A stretch of 64,000 nt of DNA from an uncultured Lachnospiraceae bacterium. Its GTDB lineage: Bacteria > Bacillota > Clostridia > Lachnospirales > Lachnospiraceae. Positions 1 to 8,173 of this stretch are shown here, one piece after another. The position numbers and the translations under genes were made by a program. Every line of letters begins with the position of its first letter. Positions within the stretch are counted from its first letter, which is position 1. The stretch covers positions 124,001 to 188,000 of the forward strand of contig CADBEN010000001.1 in the NCBI GenBank assembly GCA_902793685.1, given 5' to 3'. The notes beneath the pieces are model-generated. The model saw only the letters and a list, made by a program, of their open reading frames with translations. It ran no database searches and was not told the origin of the DNA.

Positions 1-477
1 TTCCAGTGGGCGCGGATGTACCCGCCGGAGGAATATGTGGAACGGGCCAGACGGGTGAAGGACCACTTCCGGGAGCAGCTGAACTGGAAGAGCCTGCGTT
101 ATCAGTACCACGACGCAGACACCACGATCCTGGAGGGCGTGTTTGCCCGGGGCGACCGCCGGGTAGCGGACGTCATCGAGACCGCGTACCGGAAGGGCGC
201 GCTCTATGACGCCTGGACGGAGACCTTTGACTATCAGCGCTGGGTGGACAGCTTCGCGGAGTGCGGCGTCGACATGGACTTCTACACCCTGCGGGAGCGC
301 AGCACGGACGAGCTTCTTCCCTGGGATTTTATAGACATAGGGGTCACCGGGGAATTCCTGAAGCGGGAATGGGCCCGCGCGAAGGAGGGCGTGGTCACGC
401 CCAACTGCCGGCAGCAGTGTTCCGGCTGCGGCGCGAGAAAGTTTCACGGAGGTGTCTGTTTTGAAGGTCAGAATTAA
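1..477 (+). CDS. B12-binding-type radical SAM protein, C-terminal part (TIGR03960-like)
   Basis: This is the last ~158 residues of a protein whose start lies before the window; the reading frame is open from base 1. The fragment has the aromatic and charged C-terminal region and the Cys-rich end (CRQQCSGCG, then GGVC) typical of the large radical SAM protein that stands beside DUF2344 in Clostridia. Its exact reaction is not established; the family is usually described as a radical SAM enzyme with an N-terminal B12-binding-like domain, which cannot be seen here. Its 3' end overlaps the next gene, which suggests translational coupling. The call rests on the C-terminal pattern and on the neighbour. 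Confidence 0.75.
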   Translation, partial: FQWARMYPPEEYVERARRVKDHFREQLNWKSLRYQYHDADTTILEGVFARGDRRVADVIETAYRKGALYDAWTETFDYQRWVDSFAECGVDMDFYTLRERSTDELLPWDFIDIGVTGEFLKREWARAKEGVVTPNCRQQCSGCGARKFHGGVCFEGQN

Positions 478-1225
478 GTTTTCAAAGCAGGGCAATCTGC
501 GATTTGTGGGGCATCTGGACATGATGCGGTATTTCCAGAAGGCATTCCGCCGTTCCGGACTGCCCATCAGCTACAGCGAGGGCTTTTCCCCGCACCAGAT
601 CATGAGCTTTGCCGCGCCCCTGGGCATGGGTCTGGAAGGCCTCGGAGAGTATTTTGATATCCGCATTCCGGATGAGGGTACACCCGTCAGCTCTGACGAG
701 GCTGTGGAACGGCTGAACGACGAGATGGCGGAGGGACTTCAGATCCTGAGTTATCTCGCCATCCCTGACGACACCGGAAACTGCATGGCGGCAGTGCACG
801 CCGCTGACTATACAGTACGTTTCCTTACGGAGAAAAAGGAGGAGACTGCTCCGGATGTCCCGGAAGACTTCCGCGTAAACGGAGGCGCATCCGGGGCCGG
901 TATCAGCGCAGCCCTCTCGTCAGCATTGTCCGCGCTCCTTGAGAAGCCGGAGATCCTGGTGACGAAAAAGGGCAAGAAGGGGAATCTGCGGGAAGTAGAT
1001 CTCCGGCCCATGATCTTTTCCGCAAAGGCAGAGGGCCCGGAGCTGGAAATGAATATTGCCCAGGGAAGTGAGGCGAACCTGAAGCCGGAGCTCTTCCTGG
1101 AAGCGCTTTACGCGGCCGATGCCGGCGGCACCCTTAAGGACTGCCGGACTGCCGTGGTGCGCACGGAGCTTTACGACTCGGAAGGAAAGGCACTGGAAGC
1201 CTATGGAAGCAGAATTGAGAACTGA
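461..1225 (+). CDS. DUF2344 (TIGR03936) radical SAM-associated protein
   Basis: About 254 residues. The N-terminus (KVRIKF, then LRFVGHLDMMRYF) and the SEGFSPHQ motif are hallmarks of DUF2344, a family of unknown function encoded next to, or fused with, the preceding radical SAM protein. I chose the TTG at 461: GGAGG at 448-452 lies 8 nt upstream and the product then begins MKVRIKF, as is usual for the family. A GTG at 452 would use the last base of that Shine-Dalgarno. The gene overlaps the radical SAM gene by 17 nt and the RNase G gene by about 23 nt, so the three are probably co-translated. Confidence 0.85.
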   Translation: MKVRIKFSKQGNLRFVGHLDMMRYFQKAFRRSGLPISYSEGFSPHQIMSFAAPLGMGLEGLGEYFDIRIPDEGTPVSSDEAVERLNDEMAEGLQILSYLAIPDDTGNCMAAVHAADYTVRFLTEKKEETAPDVPEDFRVNGGASGAGISAALSSALSALLEKPEILVTKKGKKGNLREVDLRPMIFSAKAEGPELEMNIAQGSEANLKPELFLEALYAADAGGTLKDCRTAVVRTELYDSEGKALEAYGSRIEN

Positions 1226-2306
1226 CGGGCCCGAAAGTACGGGACCAAATCCGGGGAACCGGCTGATCATCGCGTCCTTCCGGGAAGGGATCCTTTCCTG
1301 TATCACCGAGGGCGGGATCCCCGTCCAGCTGAATTACGAGGGGGACGGTTCCTCCCTGGTGGGAAATATTTACGCAGCCCGGGTGAAGCGGATCGCCCTC
1401 AACATCGCGGCAGCCTTTCTGGACATCGGGGCGGACACGAATGTGTTTTACAGTCTGCAGCAGAGGACGCCCACTGTCTGGTGCGACGGAAAGCAGCACG
1501 ACAGACTCCGGGAGGGGGACGAAATTCTCGTGAAGATCCGGAAGGACGCCCACAAGACTAAATTTCCCGCGGCGGTGTCCGGCTTCGCGGAGGCGTCGGA
1601 TCCGGAGCTTCTGGAGACAGCGTCCCACAGGAAGGCGCCGGCCCTTTTAAAGCGGGCGGAACCTTACTGGAGCTTTCTGGCGGACCATCTGTCCTGGGAA
1701 GGCGGATACGAGATCCTGACGGATCTGCCCCGGGTCTTTGAAGCCCTGACGGGAAAACAGCCGCCGGAGGAAGAAGCCTGGAGAAAGGACCTGCCGGCAC
1801 ACCTCAGGAAGGAGCGTCCTGCGGCCCGGACCAGGAACGGCCGTTTTTCCGTCCGTTTCTACGCGGACCCGGTGCTTCCGCTGAAATCTCTCTATTCCCT
1901 GGAGACGGCAGTATCCTCCGCCACCGACCGGAGAGTCTGGCTGAAGAGCGGCGGATACCTGGTCATCGACCCCGTGGAAGCCATGACCGTCATCGATGTC
2001 AACACCGGGAAGACGGACAAAAAGGGCAGCAAGGATGACATCATCCGTCTGACGGACCGGGAAGCGGCGGAGGAAGCCATGCGCCAGCTCCGGCTCCGGA
2101 ACCTGTCCGGGATCATTTTGATAGATTTCATCGATATGAAAGAGGAAGCAGACCGTGAGGCGCTGATGAGGCTTCTCAGGGAACGGGCGAAGAATGATCC
2201 GAACGGGACGGAAATCGTTGATATTACAAAGCTTAATCTTGTCGAGATAGTCCGCAGGAAGAAAGGACGGACCCTGGCGGAACAGCTTGGCTCCAGGAAG
2301 TTATGA
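1203..2306 (+). CDS. rng: Ribonuclease E/G family endoribonuclease, short form
   Basis: Single-strand-specific RNA endonuclease family acting in rRNA maturation and mRNA decay. Seen: an S1-like region near the N-terminus, the catalytic stretch VIDVNTGK (Asp ~265, Asn ~267) and IDFIDM (Asp ~307), which match the Mg2+-binding DxN...D set of RNase E/G. The protein is about 367 residues and stops soon after RRKKGRTL. The Cys-x-x-Cys zinc-link and small domain that follow in enterobacterial RNase G/E are absent. The ATG at 1203, inside the end of the DUF2344 gene, gives a normal N-terminus; an ATG at 1119 would add 28 unrelated residues. Downstream lies a 7-bp inverted repeat (2303-2309/2318-2324). 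Confidence 0.88.
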   Translation: MEAELRTDGPESTGPNPGNRLIIASFREGILSCITEGGIPVQLNYEGDGSSLVGNIYAARVKRIALNIAAAFLDIGADTNVFYSLQQRTPTVWCDGKQHDRLREGDEILVKIRKDAHKTKFPAAVSGFAEASDPELLETASHRKAPALLKRAEPYWSFLADHLSWEGGYEILTDLPRVFEALTGKQPPEEEAWRKDLPAHLRKERPAARTRNGRFSVRFYADPVLPLKSLYSLETAVSSATDRRVWLKSGGYLVIDPVEAMTVIDVNTGKTDKKGSKDDIIRLTDREAAEEAMRQLRLRNLSGIILIDFIDMKEEADREALMRLLRERAKNDPNGTEIVDITKLNLVEIVRRKKGRTLAEQLGSRKL

Positions 2307-2443
2307 TAGAGTATATGCTATCATGCAGATAAAATACTTGTACTGGACTATTGTTTTCCGGAGAGTACAATGACAGATGAAGGAAACAGTACGGACCGGC
2401 CGCAGAAAACGAAGCCGGCGGGCCCGGTAAGAAAGGAGCAGAT
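2307..2443. other. Intergenic region with small inverted repeat
   Basis: Between rng and the PEP mutase-like gene. It holds ATGATAG/CTATCAT arms (2303-2309 and 2318-2324) with no U-tract. The Shine-Dalgarno AAAGGAG lies just before the ATG at 2444. I see no convincing -35/-10 pair. Confidence 0.4.
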
Positions 2444-3310
2444 ATGAGTATTCAGGCAAGAAAACTCCGCAGACTGCTTGCGGAAAATGATTATCTTGTG
2501 GCCCCGGGAGCCTATGACGCGCTGAGCGCAAAGTGTATCGAGGCAGCAGGCTTCCAGGTGGCAGGGACCACAGGCTACGGCATGCACGGTGTAGTCCTCG
2601 GACAGCCGGATACAGGTCAGCTGACCCTGAGCGAGACCGTAGACATTCTGACCAAAATGTGCAATGCCGTAGACATCCCGATCCTGGCGGACGCAGAGGG
2701 CGGCTACGGCAGCGCGCTGAACGTCATCCGCACCATCAAGGAATATGAGAAGACCGGTGTCGCCGGCCTGTTTATCGAGGACCAGAAGCAGCCGCCGAAC
2801 TGTCCCTTCATCAAGGCGCCGGAGCTGATCAGCACCCGGGAGATGATCGGAAAGATCAAGGCCGCCGTAGCGGCAAGAGAAGATCCGAGTCTTCTGATCG
2901 TGGCACGGACCGACGCACCCTTTGAAGAGGCAGTGGAGCGTGCCAACGCTTATATGGATGCAGGTGCGGACATGGTCAAGATCCTGCCGAAGACCCGCGA
3001 GGAGCTGGAGAAGCTTCCGCCGCTGGTCAAGGGGCCCATCCATCTCGGCATGTACGCGAACAAGGGGATCAATGACGGTCTGACCGCGGAGGACTGCGGA
3101 AAGATGGGCTACAAGATCATCACCTTCCCGGTAAGTCTTCTGTTTGCCCAGACCGCGAATCTTCTGAAGCTTCTCCGCTACATGAAGGAGAACGGGACCG
3201 ACGAAGGATTCCAGGGTGACTTCATTTCCTTCGCGGATTATCTGAAGTTCATCGGGGCAGATTATTACCGCGATATCTATGCGAAATATATCGACAAATA
3301 TCTGGATTGA
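2444..3310 (+). CDS. Isocitrate lyase/phosphoenolpyruvate mutase family protein
   Basis: 288 residues, the usual size for the ICL/PEPM superfamily (C-C bond lyases such as 2-methylisocitrate lyase, oxaloacetate decarboxylase and PEP mutase). The TIM-barrel landmarks can be read: APGAYDALSA near residue 20, TTGYG, the metal-binding region LADAEGGYG, GLFIEDQ, and VARTDA. Two features are unusual. The normal DxDxGYG metal motif reads DAEGGYG, and the lyase active-site loop (KxCGH type) reads PPNCPF, so the substrate cannot be assigned. The gene lies between rng and rplU, where related genomes normally have no such gene. A strong terminator is not visible on either side, but rplU has its own promoter immediately downstream. 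Confidence 0.8.
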   Translation: MSIQARKLRRLLAENDYLVAPGAYDALSAKCIEAAGFQVAGTTGYGMHGVVLGQPDTGQLTLSETVDILTKMCNAVDIPILADAEGGYGSALNVIRTIKEYEKTGVAGLFIEDQKQPPNCPFIKAPELISTREMIGKIKAAVAAREDPSLLIVARTDAPFEEAVERANAYMDAGADMVKILPKTREELEKLPPLVKGPIHLGMYANKGINDGLTAEDCGKMGYKIITFPVSLLFAQTANLLKLLRYMKENGTDEGFQGDFISFADYLKFIGADYYRDIYAKYIDKYLD

Positions 3311-3313
3311 CGG

Positions 3314-3342
3314 TTGACAGAATTTTACCGGGTGAATATAAT
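3314..3342 (+). promoter_or_regulatory. Sigma-A promoter of the rplU operon
   Basis: TTGACA at 3314-3319, a 17-bp spacer and TATAAT at 3337-3342: a perfect consensus. Transcription would start near 3349 and serve L21, Prp, L27 and perhaps Obg. Confidence 0.9.
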
Positions 3343-3348
3343 ATTTGG

Positions 3349-3432
3349 GTATGCCGCACAACGGGGCTTGTAAGTTCTGTGCAATGCGCACGGACGCCGC
3401 AGTTGGCGAGTAATGATTAAGGAGGTGCCAGT
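3349..3432 (+). promoter_or_regulatory. 5' leader of rplU, possible L21 leader
   Basis: About 84 nt between the predicted start site and the rplU ATG, containing short complementary segments (for example GTGC/GCAC near 3380-3395) and a strong AAGGAGGTG. Firmicute rplU leaders are known to bind L21 for autoregulation. I infer the same here from position, not from a verified structure match. Confidence 0.4.
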
Positions 3433-3741
3433 ATGTACGCGATTATTGCTACCGGCGGTAAGCAGTATAAGGTATCAGAGGGCGATATCATTAGGGTTGA
3501 GAAGCTTGGAGTTGAAGCAGGCCAGACCGTAACGTTCGATCAGGTCCTTGCCGTCAACAACGGTGAACTTGCAATCGGAACCCCGACTGTATCCGGTGCT
3601 ACCGTTTCCGCGACCGTTCTCAGGAACGCGAAGACCAGAAAAGTTATCGTCTACAAGTACAAGGCGAAGCTGGGCTATCACAAGAAGAACGGCCACAGAC
3701 AGCTCTATACGCAGGTTAAGATCGACAAGATCAACGCCTGA
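3433..3741 (+). CDS. rplU: 50S ribosomal protein L21
   Basis: 102 residues, the standard length. It begins MYAIIATGGKQYKV and ends with the KLGYHKKNGHRQ region, both diagnostic of bacterial L21, which binds 23S rRNA domain VI next to L20. AAGGAGGTG precedes the ATG at good spacing. It is first in the canonical rplU-prp-rpmA-obg order and is driven by the consensus promoter just upstream. Confidence 0.98.
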   Translation: MYAIIATGGKQYKVSEGDIIRVEKLGVEAGQTVTFDQVLAVNNGELAIGTPTVSGATVSATVLRNAKTRKVIVYKYKAKLGYHKKNGHRQLYTQVKIDKINA

Positions 3742-3746
3742 GAGCC

Positions 3747-4076
3747 ATGGTCGGTATCACAGTCAAGAGGAACGCGCTGAAGCTTCCTGTGGGTTTCCGT
3801 TCGGAAGGCCACGCGGACTTTGACGACGAGGGCAGGGACATTATCTGCGCCGCCGTTTCGGTCCTGGAGCTTAACCTCGCGAATTCCGTCGCGGAATTCA
3901 CGGACGCGCGGTTTTCCTGTCAGATCGACGAGGAGAAGGGATCCTTCGATTTCCTCCTTGCGGACAGGGAAGACGAAAAAGCCGCATTGCTTCTGGATTC
4001 CTGCCTTTTAGGGCTGGAAGCGGTACAGCAGCAGTACGGCAGCAACTATCTACAGATCACAGATCAGGAGGTGTAA
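3747..4076 (+). CDS. prp: Ribosomal-processing cysteine protease Prp (YsxB family)
   Basis: 109 residues. Prp removes the short N-terminal extension of L27 in Firmicutes and related bacteria, exposing the residues that reach the peptidyl-transferase centre. The catalytic pair is visible: His in EGHADF and Cys in IICAAVS, the conserved GH...CAA(V)S arrangement. The gene sits in its normal place between rplU and rpmA; its TAA overlaps the first rpmA ATG by one base. The partner L27 carries a Prp-type extension with an altered P1 residue (see the rpmA entry). Confidence 0.95.
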   Translation: MVGITVKRNALKLPVGFRSEGHADFDDEGRDIICAAVSVLELNLANSVAEFTDARFSCQIDEEKGSFDFLLADREDEKAALLLDSCLLGLEAVQQQYGSNYLQITDQEV

Positions 4077-4387
4077 TGATGCTGTTCACAATGAACCTTC
4101 AGCTGCATGCTCATAAGAAGGGTGTCGGATCCACCAAGAACGGCCGTGACTCCGAGGCGAAGCGCCTTGGCGCGAAGCGCGCGGACGGACAGTTTGTCCT
4201 TGCCGGCAACATCCTTTACAGACAGCGCGGCACTCATATTCATCCGGGAACCAACGTTGGCATCGGCGGCGACGATACTCTGTTTGCCAAGGTTGACGGT
4301 GTTGTCAGATTCGAGAGATGGGGCAAGTACCGCAAGAAGGTTTCCGTGTATCCGAAGGCGGAAGCAGCTGCAGAAGCAGCAGAGTGA
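4076..4387 (+). CDS. rpmA: 50S ribosomal protein L27 with Prp-cleavable N-terminal extension
   Basis: About 103 residues, with [14 protein letters not shown] and the [14 protein letters not shown] core typical of L27. The N-terminal extension reads [11 protein letters not shown]. In most Prp-containing bacteria the residue before the cleaved Ala is Phe (NLQFF/A or NLQLF/A); here codon CAT gives His at P1. Two adjacent ATGs (4076 and 4079) follow AGGAGG; 4079 has better spacing (about 7 nt). Ends AAEAAE, a short acidic/Ala tail. Co-transcribed with rplU and prp. Confidence 0.97.
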   Translation: MMLFTMNLQLHAHKKGVGSTKNGRDSEAKRLGAKRADGQFVLAGNILYRQRGTHIHPGTNVGIGGDDTLFAKVDGVVRFERWGKYRKKVSVYPKAEAAAEAAE

Positions 4388-4429
4388 TGAATGAGACCGT
4401 CCGTTGAGGACGGGAGCAGAGCAGATGAC

Positions 4430-4461
4430 CGGGCTTCATACTGTAAAAGGTATGAAGCCCG
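4430..4461 (+). terminator. Hairpin between rpmA and obgE
   Basis: CGGGCTTCATAC and GTATGAAGCCCG form a perfect 12-bp stem with an 8-nt loop. The following sequence (ATTTCAATAT) is only weakly U-rich, so it may attenuate rather than fully stop transcription before obgE. Confidence 0.65.
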
Positions 4462-4521
4462 ATTTCAATATCAGTGCCGGAGCATAATACCGGCAGCTGA
4501 TACAGGAAGTGAGTATTCGAT

Positions 4522-5808
4522 ATGTTTCAGGACAGTGCAAAAATCTTTATCCAGTCGGGAAACGGCGGCGACGGCCATGTGAGCTTCAGAAGAGAACTCT
4601 TTGTCCCTGCCGGCGGTCCGGACGGCGGCGACGGCGGCCGCGGCGGAGATATCATTTTCGAGGTCTATGACGGCCTGAATACCCTGGTGGATTTCCGCCA
4701 TAAGAGGAAATACACCGCGGAAAACGGACAGCCCGGCGGAAAGCGGCGCTGCCACGGCGCGGACGGGGCGGATCTTGTCATCCGTGTTCCCGAGGGCACC
4801 GTGATCCGTGACGACGAGACCGGAAAGGTCATCGCCGACATGTCCGGCGGGAACCGCCGGATGGTCATTCTCCACGGCGGCAAGGGTGGCATCGGCAACA
4901 TGCATTTTGCCACGGCGACCATGCAGGCACCGAACTACGCGAAGCCCGGCCAGCCCGGGAAAGGCCTGTTCGTGCGCCTTGAGCTGAAGGTCATCGCGGA
5001 CGTGGGCCTGGTGGGCTTCCCGAACGTCGGGAAATCCACCCTTCTCAGCCGGGTAAGCAACGCGAAGCCCGAGATCGCGAACTACCACTTTACGACGCTG
5101 TCCCCCCATCTCGGCGTGGTCGATGTCGCCGACGGCGAAGGCTTTGTCATGGCGGATCTTCCCGGCCTGATCGAGGGAGCGTCGGAGGGCGTCGGCCTCG
5201 GCTACGACTTCCTGAAGCATGTGGAGCGCACCAAGGTGCTGGTCCACGTGGTGGACGCGGCTTCGGTGGAGGGCAGAGATCCCGTGGACGATGTGAAAAA
5301 GATCATGGAGGAACTGGCGAAGTACGACGCGTCCCTCCTTTCCCGCCCGCAGCTCATTGCTGCGAACAAGATCGACTGCATCTACGACGACGGAGAAACT
5401 GCGGATCCCATTCAGAGACTCCGGGATGCCTTTGAACCGGAAATAAAGGTCTATCCCATTTCCGGGGTCTCCGGAGAGGGGATCCGGGAACTGAAATTCG
5501 CCATCTGGGAGCTTCTTCAGACTCTGGACCGCACGGTGACAGTGTTCGAGCCGGAGATCGAGATCGACTATACCGGCGACAAGAACCTTCCCTACACAGT
5601 GGTGAAGGAGGCGGAAGGCGTCTTCGTGGTCGAGGGCCCGCGGGTCGAAAAGATGCTTGGCTACACGAACCTGGAGTCCGAGAAGGGCTTCGACTTCTTC
5701 CAGAAGTTCCTGAAGAACAGCGGCATACTCGACGATCTCGAGAAGCTCGGCATTCAGGAAGGCGACACCGTCCGCATGTACGGACACACGTTTGATTATT
5801 ACAAGTAA
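4522..5808 (+). CDS. obgE: Obg family GTPase (CgtA)
   Basis: 428 residues with the full Obg architecture: a Gly-rich Obg fold (1 to ~158, repeated GGDGG turns), a G domain with GFPNVGKS (G1, ~165), DLPG (G3) and NKID (G4), and the OCT domain of Gram-positive Obg at the C-terminus (ending GDTVRMYGHTFDYYK). Essential GTPase of late 50S assembly and stress/(p)ppGpp signalling. Lies in its usual place after rpmA and is followed 9 nt later by yhbY. Confidence 0.98.
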   Translation: MFQDSAKIFIQSGNGGDGHVSFRRELFVPAGGPDGGDGGRGGDIIFEVYDGLNTLVDFRHKRKYTAENGQPGGKRRCHGADGADLVIRVPEGTVIRDDETGKVIADMSGGNRRMVILHGGKGGIGNMHFATATMQAPNYAKPGQPGKGLFVRLELKVIADVGLVGFPNVGKSTLLSRVSNAKPEIANYHFTTLSPHLGVVDVADGEGFVMADLPGLIEGASEGVGLGYDFLKHVERTKVLVHVVDAASVEGRDPVDDVKKIMEELAKYDASLLSRPQLIAANKIDCIYDDGETADPIQRLRDAFEPEIKVYPISGVSGEGIRELKFAIWELLQTLDRTVTVFEPEIEIDYTGDKNLPYTVVKEAEGVFVVEGPRVEKMLGYTNLESEKGFDFFQKFLKNSGILDDLEKLGIQEGDTVRMYGHTFDYYK

Positions 5809-5817
5809 GGTGATAAA

Positions 5818-6117
5818 ATGAATACAAAACAGCGTGCTTTTCTTAAGAGCATTGCCATGACGACAGACCCGATCTTCCAGATCGGGAAGTCTTCCCTGAC
5901 ACCGGAACTGACCGACGCTGTGGGGGAAGCGCTGGACAAGCGGGAGCTTGTGAAGATCTCCGTCCTGCAGAACTGTATGGATGATCCGAAGGAGATGGCC
6001 CAGATCCTGGCGGACCGGACTCACAGCGAGGTGGTGCAGGTCATCGGAAAAAAGATCGTGCTCTACAAGCAGGCAAAGGAAGAAAAGAACAGGAAGATCC
6101 TTCTTCCGCGGAAGTGA
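5818..6117 (+). CDS. yhbY: YhbY/CRS1-type RNA-binding protein
   Basis: 99 residues, a single CRM domain. The IGKSSLTPEL segment and the ELVKISVLQNC strand match YhbY, a small protein associated with pre-50S particles. TAAGGTG lies just upstream and the gap from obgE is 9 nt, so it is in the same transcript. C-terminus is Lys/Arg-rich. Confidence 0.93.
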   Translation: MNTKQRAFLKSIAMTTDPIFQIGKSSLTPELTDAVGEALDKRELVKISVLQNCMDDPKEMAQILADRTHSEVVQVIGKKIVLYKQAKEEKNRKILLPRK

Positions 6118-6180
6118 TTTCCGGGGGGCGGCAGCATCGCCCGCAGGGGCAGAAAAACAGACTTGAGGCGGAGGTCCGGC

Positions 6181-6804
6181 ATGAGAAAGCAGATCGCGAT
6201 CCTCGGAGGAACCTTTGATCCGATTCATAACGGTCACCTGAAACTGGCGGAGAATGCGTTCCGGCAGTTTCATCTGAATGAAGTCTGGTTCATGCCCGCA
6301 CCGAACCCGCCCCACAAGACCGGCCGGAAGATCGAAGATTTCACGGACCGGGCCGCCATGGTGCGGCTGGCCATCGCTCCATATGAAGGCTTTGTCTGCT
6401 CGGAGTTCGAGACGCAGTTTCAGGGGAAATCCTACACCAGCGAAACGCTGACGCGGCTGACGGAGATGTATCCCGACACCGATTTTTACTTTGTGGTAGG
6501 TGCGGATTCCTTCTATGAGTTCGGGAACTGGCATGAGCCGGAGACCATCTCGAAGCTGGCGACGATCATCGTCGCTGACCGGGATTACGAAAAAAGCCAT
6601 TCGGACCGGGATGTCCAGGAAAAATTCCTTCGGGAGACCTTCGGGACCCGGGTCCTGTTTGTCCGGGCGGCAGAGGTTGATATTTCCTCAAACCACATCA
6701 GGAGGCTGCTCCGGAACGGCCGTTTCCGGGCCGCAGCAAAGCTTCTGCCGGCACCTGTGCTGGACTACATCCGGGTCCGCCGGCTTTACGCGGATACGGA
6801 GTAA
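6181..6804 (+). CDS. nadD: Nicotinate-nucleotide adenylyltransferase
   Basis: 207 residues. Adenylates nicotinate mononucleotide in NAD synthesis. GGTFDPIHNGHL at the N-terminus is the nucleotidyltransferase (T/H)xGH motif; VGADSF, then ISSNHIRRLLRNG (an ISSTxIR-like motif) confirm NadD. The ATG at 6181 has GGAGG at 6170-6174 and gives MRKQIAILGG; the upstream TTG at 6163 lies before that Shine-Dalgarno and is rejected. Precedes yqeK as in most Firmicutes. Confidence 0.96.
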   Translation: MRKQIAILGGTFDPIHNGHLKLAENAFRQFHLNEVWFMPAPNPPHKTGRKIEDFTDRAAMVRLAIAPYEGFVCSEFETQFQGKSYTSETLTRLTEMYPDTDFYFVVGADSFYEFGNWHEPETISKLATIIVADRDYEKSHSDRDVQEKFLRETFGTRVLFVRAAEVDISSNHIRRLLRNGRFRAAAKLLPAPVLDYIRVRRLYADTE

Positions 6805-6864
6805 GAAATGCCCCGGGTAATGTTCAGAAGTAAGAAACCGAAAAGAATCAACGGAAAGAAAGAC

Positions 6865-7458
6865 ATGATATCTGAAAGAGAACTGCCGGAGAAGCTGAAA
6901 AAGAAGCTTTCCCGGAATTTAAGCGAACGACGTTATGAGCATACTCTCGGCGTTGCGTACACGGCGGCCTGCCTGGCCATGCGCTTCGGGGCGGATCCTT
7001 TGAAGGCGGAGATCGCAGGACTTCTGCATGACTGCGCAAAGGAGTTTTCGGAGAAAGAGCTCCTGAAGCTCGGGGAAAAGTACGGTTATCACTTTGAGGA
7101 CTATGAACTTGAGGCGCCCCAGGTCCTGCACGCCGTCATCGGCCCTTATATCGCCAAGGACAAGTACGGTGTGGACGATCCGGAGATCCTGTCCGCCATC
7201 CGGTGGCATACCACCGGAAGGGGCGATATGACGCTGCTGGAGAAGATCGTGTTCACGGCGGATTACATTGAGCCGAATCGTTTTAAGGCTTCAAATCTTC
7301 CGGAGATCCGCACACTGGCTTTTTCGGATCTTTCCTACTGTGTGTACCGGATCAGCGAAGATACGCTCAGCTACCTCAGAACCCGCGGAATCCCTGTCGA
7401 TCCTATGACCGGGGAATGCTATCAGTGGCTAAAGGAGAACGGAAACCATGACAAGTAA
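6865..7458 (+). CDS. yqeK: HD-domain hydrolase YqeK (diadenosine tetraphosphatase)
   Basis: About 197 residues. The HD-domain metal ligands are seen in RYEHTLGVAYTA, LLHDCAKE, HAVIGPYIA and AIRWHTTG. Family members hydrolyse Ap4A symmetrically to two ADP. Start is ambiguous: ATG 6865 (GGAAAG 6 nt upstream) gives MISEREL, close to family norms, while ATG 6808 (GGAG 7 nt upstream, 3 nt after nadD) adds a basic 19-residue stretch. The end overlaps rsfS by 11 nt. Confidence 0.92.
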   Translation: MISERELPEKLKKKLSRNLSERRYEHTLGVAYTAACLAMRFGADPLKAEIAGLLHDCAKEFSEKELLKLGEKYGYHFEDYELEAPQVLHAVIGPYIAKDKYGVDDPEILSAIRWHTTGRGDMTLLEKIVFTADYIEPNRFKASNLPEIRTLAFSDLSYCVYRISEDTLSYLRTRGIPVDPMTGECYQWLKENGNHDK

Positions 7459-7798
7459 GGAACTCGTAAAAGCTGCAGTCGCCGCCATCGAGGAGAAAAA
7501 AGGAGAGGACATCAAGGTCATCGACATCTCCGGCGTCTCCGTCATCGCGGATTATTTCATCCTGGCCAGCGGAAACAACCAGCGCCAGACCCAGGCTATC
7601 GCGGATGAACTGGAGGAGCGCCTCGGAAGACAGGGTGTCTTCATGAAGCAGAAGGAAGGCTATACCACAGGAAACTGGATCCTTCTGGATTATCAGGACG
7701 TGGTGATCCACATCTTCAACAGTGAAGACCGCAGATTCTATAATCTGGAGCGTATCTGGACCGACGGAAAGACCGTCGATGATATAGAGGCGCTGTAA
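7448..7798 (+). CDS. rsfS: Ribosomal silencing factor RsfS (Iojap)
   Basis: 116 residues, the full Iojap/RsfS fold: DIKVIDISGVSVIADYFILASG, then the QTQAIADELEERL helix and the conserved LLDYQDVVIHIF strand. RsfS binds L14 on the free 50S subunit and blocks subunit joining under starvation. It overlaps yqeK, ending the ribosome-biogenesis run begun at rplU. Confidence 0.97.
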   Translation: MTSKELVKAAVAAIEEKKGEDIKVIDISGVSVIADYFILASGNNQRQTQAIADELEERLGRQGVFMKQKEGYTTGNWILLDYQDVVIHIFNSEDRRFYNLERIWTDGKTVDDIEAL

Positions 7799-7818
7799 AG
7801 GATATTTTCAGTATTTTG

Positions 7819-7827
7819 TGTTATGAT
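7819..7827 (+). promoter_or_regulatory. Extended -10 promoter before the DUF1858 gene
   Basis: TG-T-TATGAT at 7819-7827 with no good -35. It is followed by a GC-rich hairpin (CCGCCCGG/CCGGGTGG, about 7843-7865) in the leader. Confidence 0.5.
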
Positions 7828-7938
7828 GGTTAAGTAGTTACCGCCCGGCAGTTCTGTCCGGGTGGAAGAATTACAGACTATCCATGGATTATGCCGGCCG
7901 TTTGAAACAGACCGGCAGCACAGCACAGGAGGTATCGT

Positions 7939-8148
7939 ATGGAGTTCACAAAGGATACGCTGGTTAAAGATATTCTCGCAAAATACCCGGATCTCAAAGG
8001 AAAGCTGATCGCGATGGATCCGAAGTTCAAGATCCTCGACAATCCGATGGCAGCGATGCTGATCAACAAGGCGACCCTTGCTGACGTCAGCGTCAAGGCA
8101 GGAATGGACGTGGACACCCTGATCGCCCAGCTTAAGACCCTGATCTGA
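7939..8148 (+). CDS. DUF1858 domain-containing small protein
   Basis: 69 residues, all DUF1858: TLVKDILAKYPDLKGKL followed by MAAMLINKATLADVSVKAGMDVDTLIAQL. This small helical domain is widespread in anaerobes, either alone or next to hybrid-cluster or redox proteins; its function is unknown. AGGAGG lies before the ATG. It is a single-gene unit with its own likely promoter and a strong terminator. Confidence 0.9.
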   Translation: MEFTKDTLVKDILAKYPDLKGKLIAMDPKFKILDNPMAAMLINKATLADVSVKAGMDVDTLIAQLKTLI

Positions 8149-8173
8149 ATATACAGATCCCGACACAAACAGA

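Noticed and set aside
4471-6600. 709-residue open frame on the minus strand opposite obgE
   Set aside because: It lies antisense to the clearly conserved obgE, yhbY and nadD genes and shows no family motifs; long antisense frames are expected in GC-rich coding DNA.
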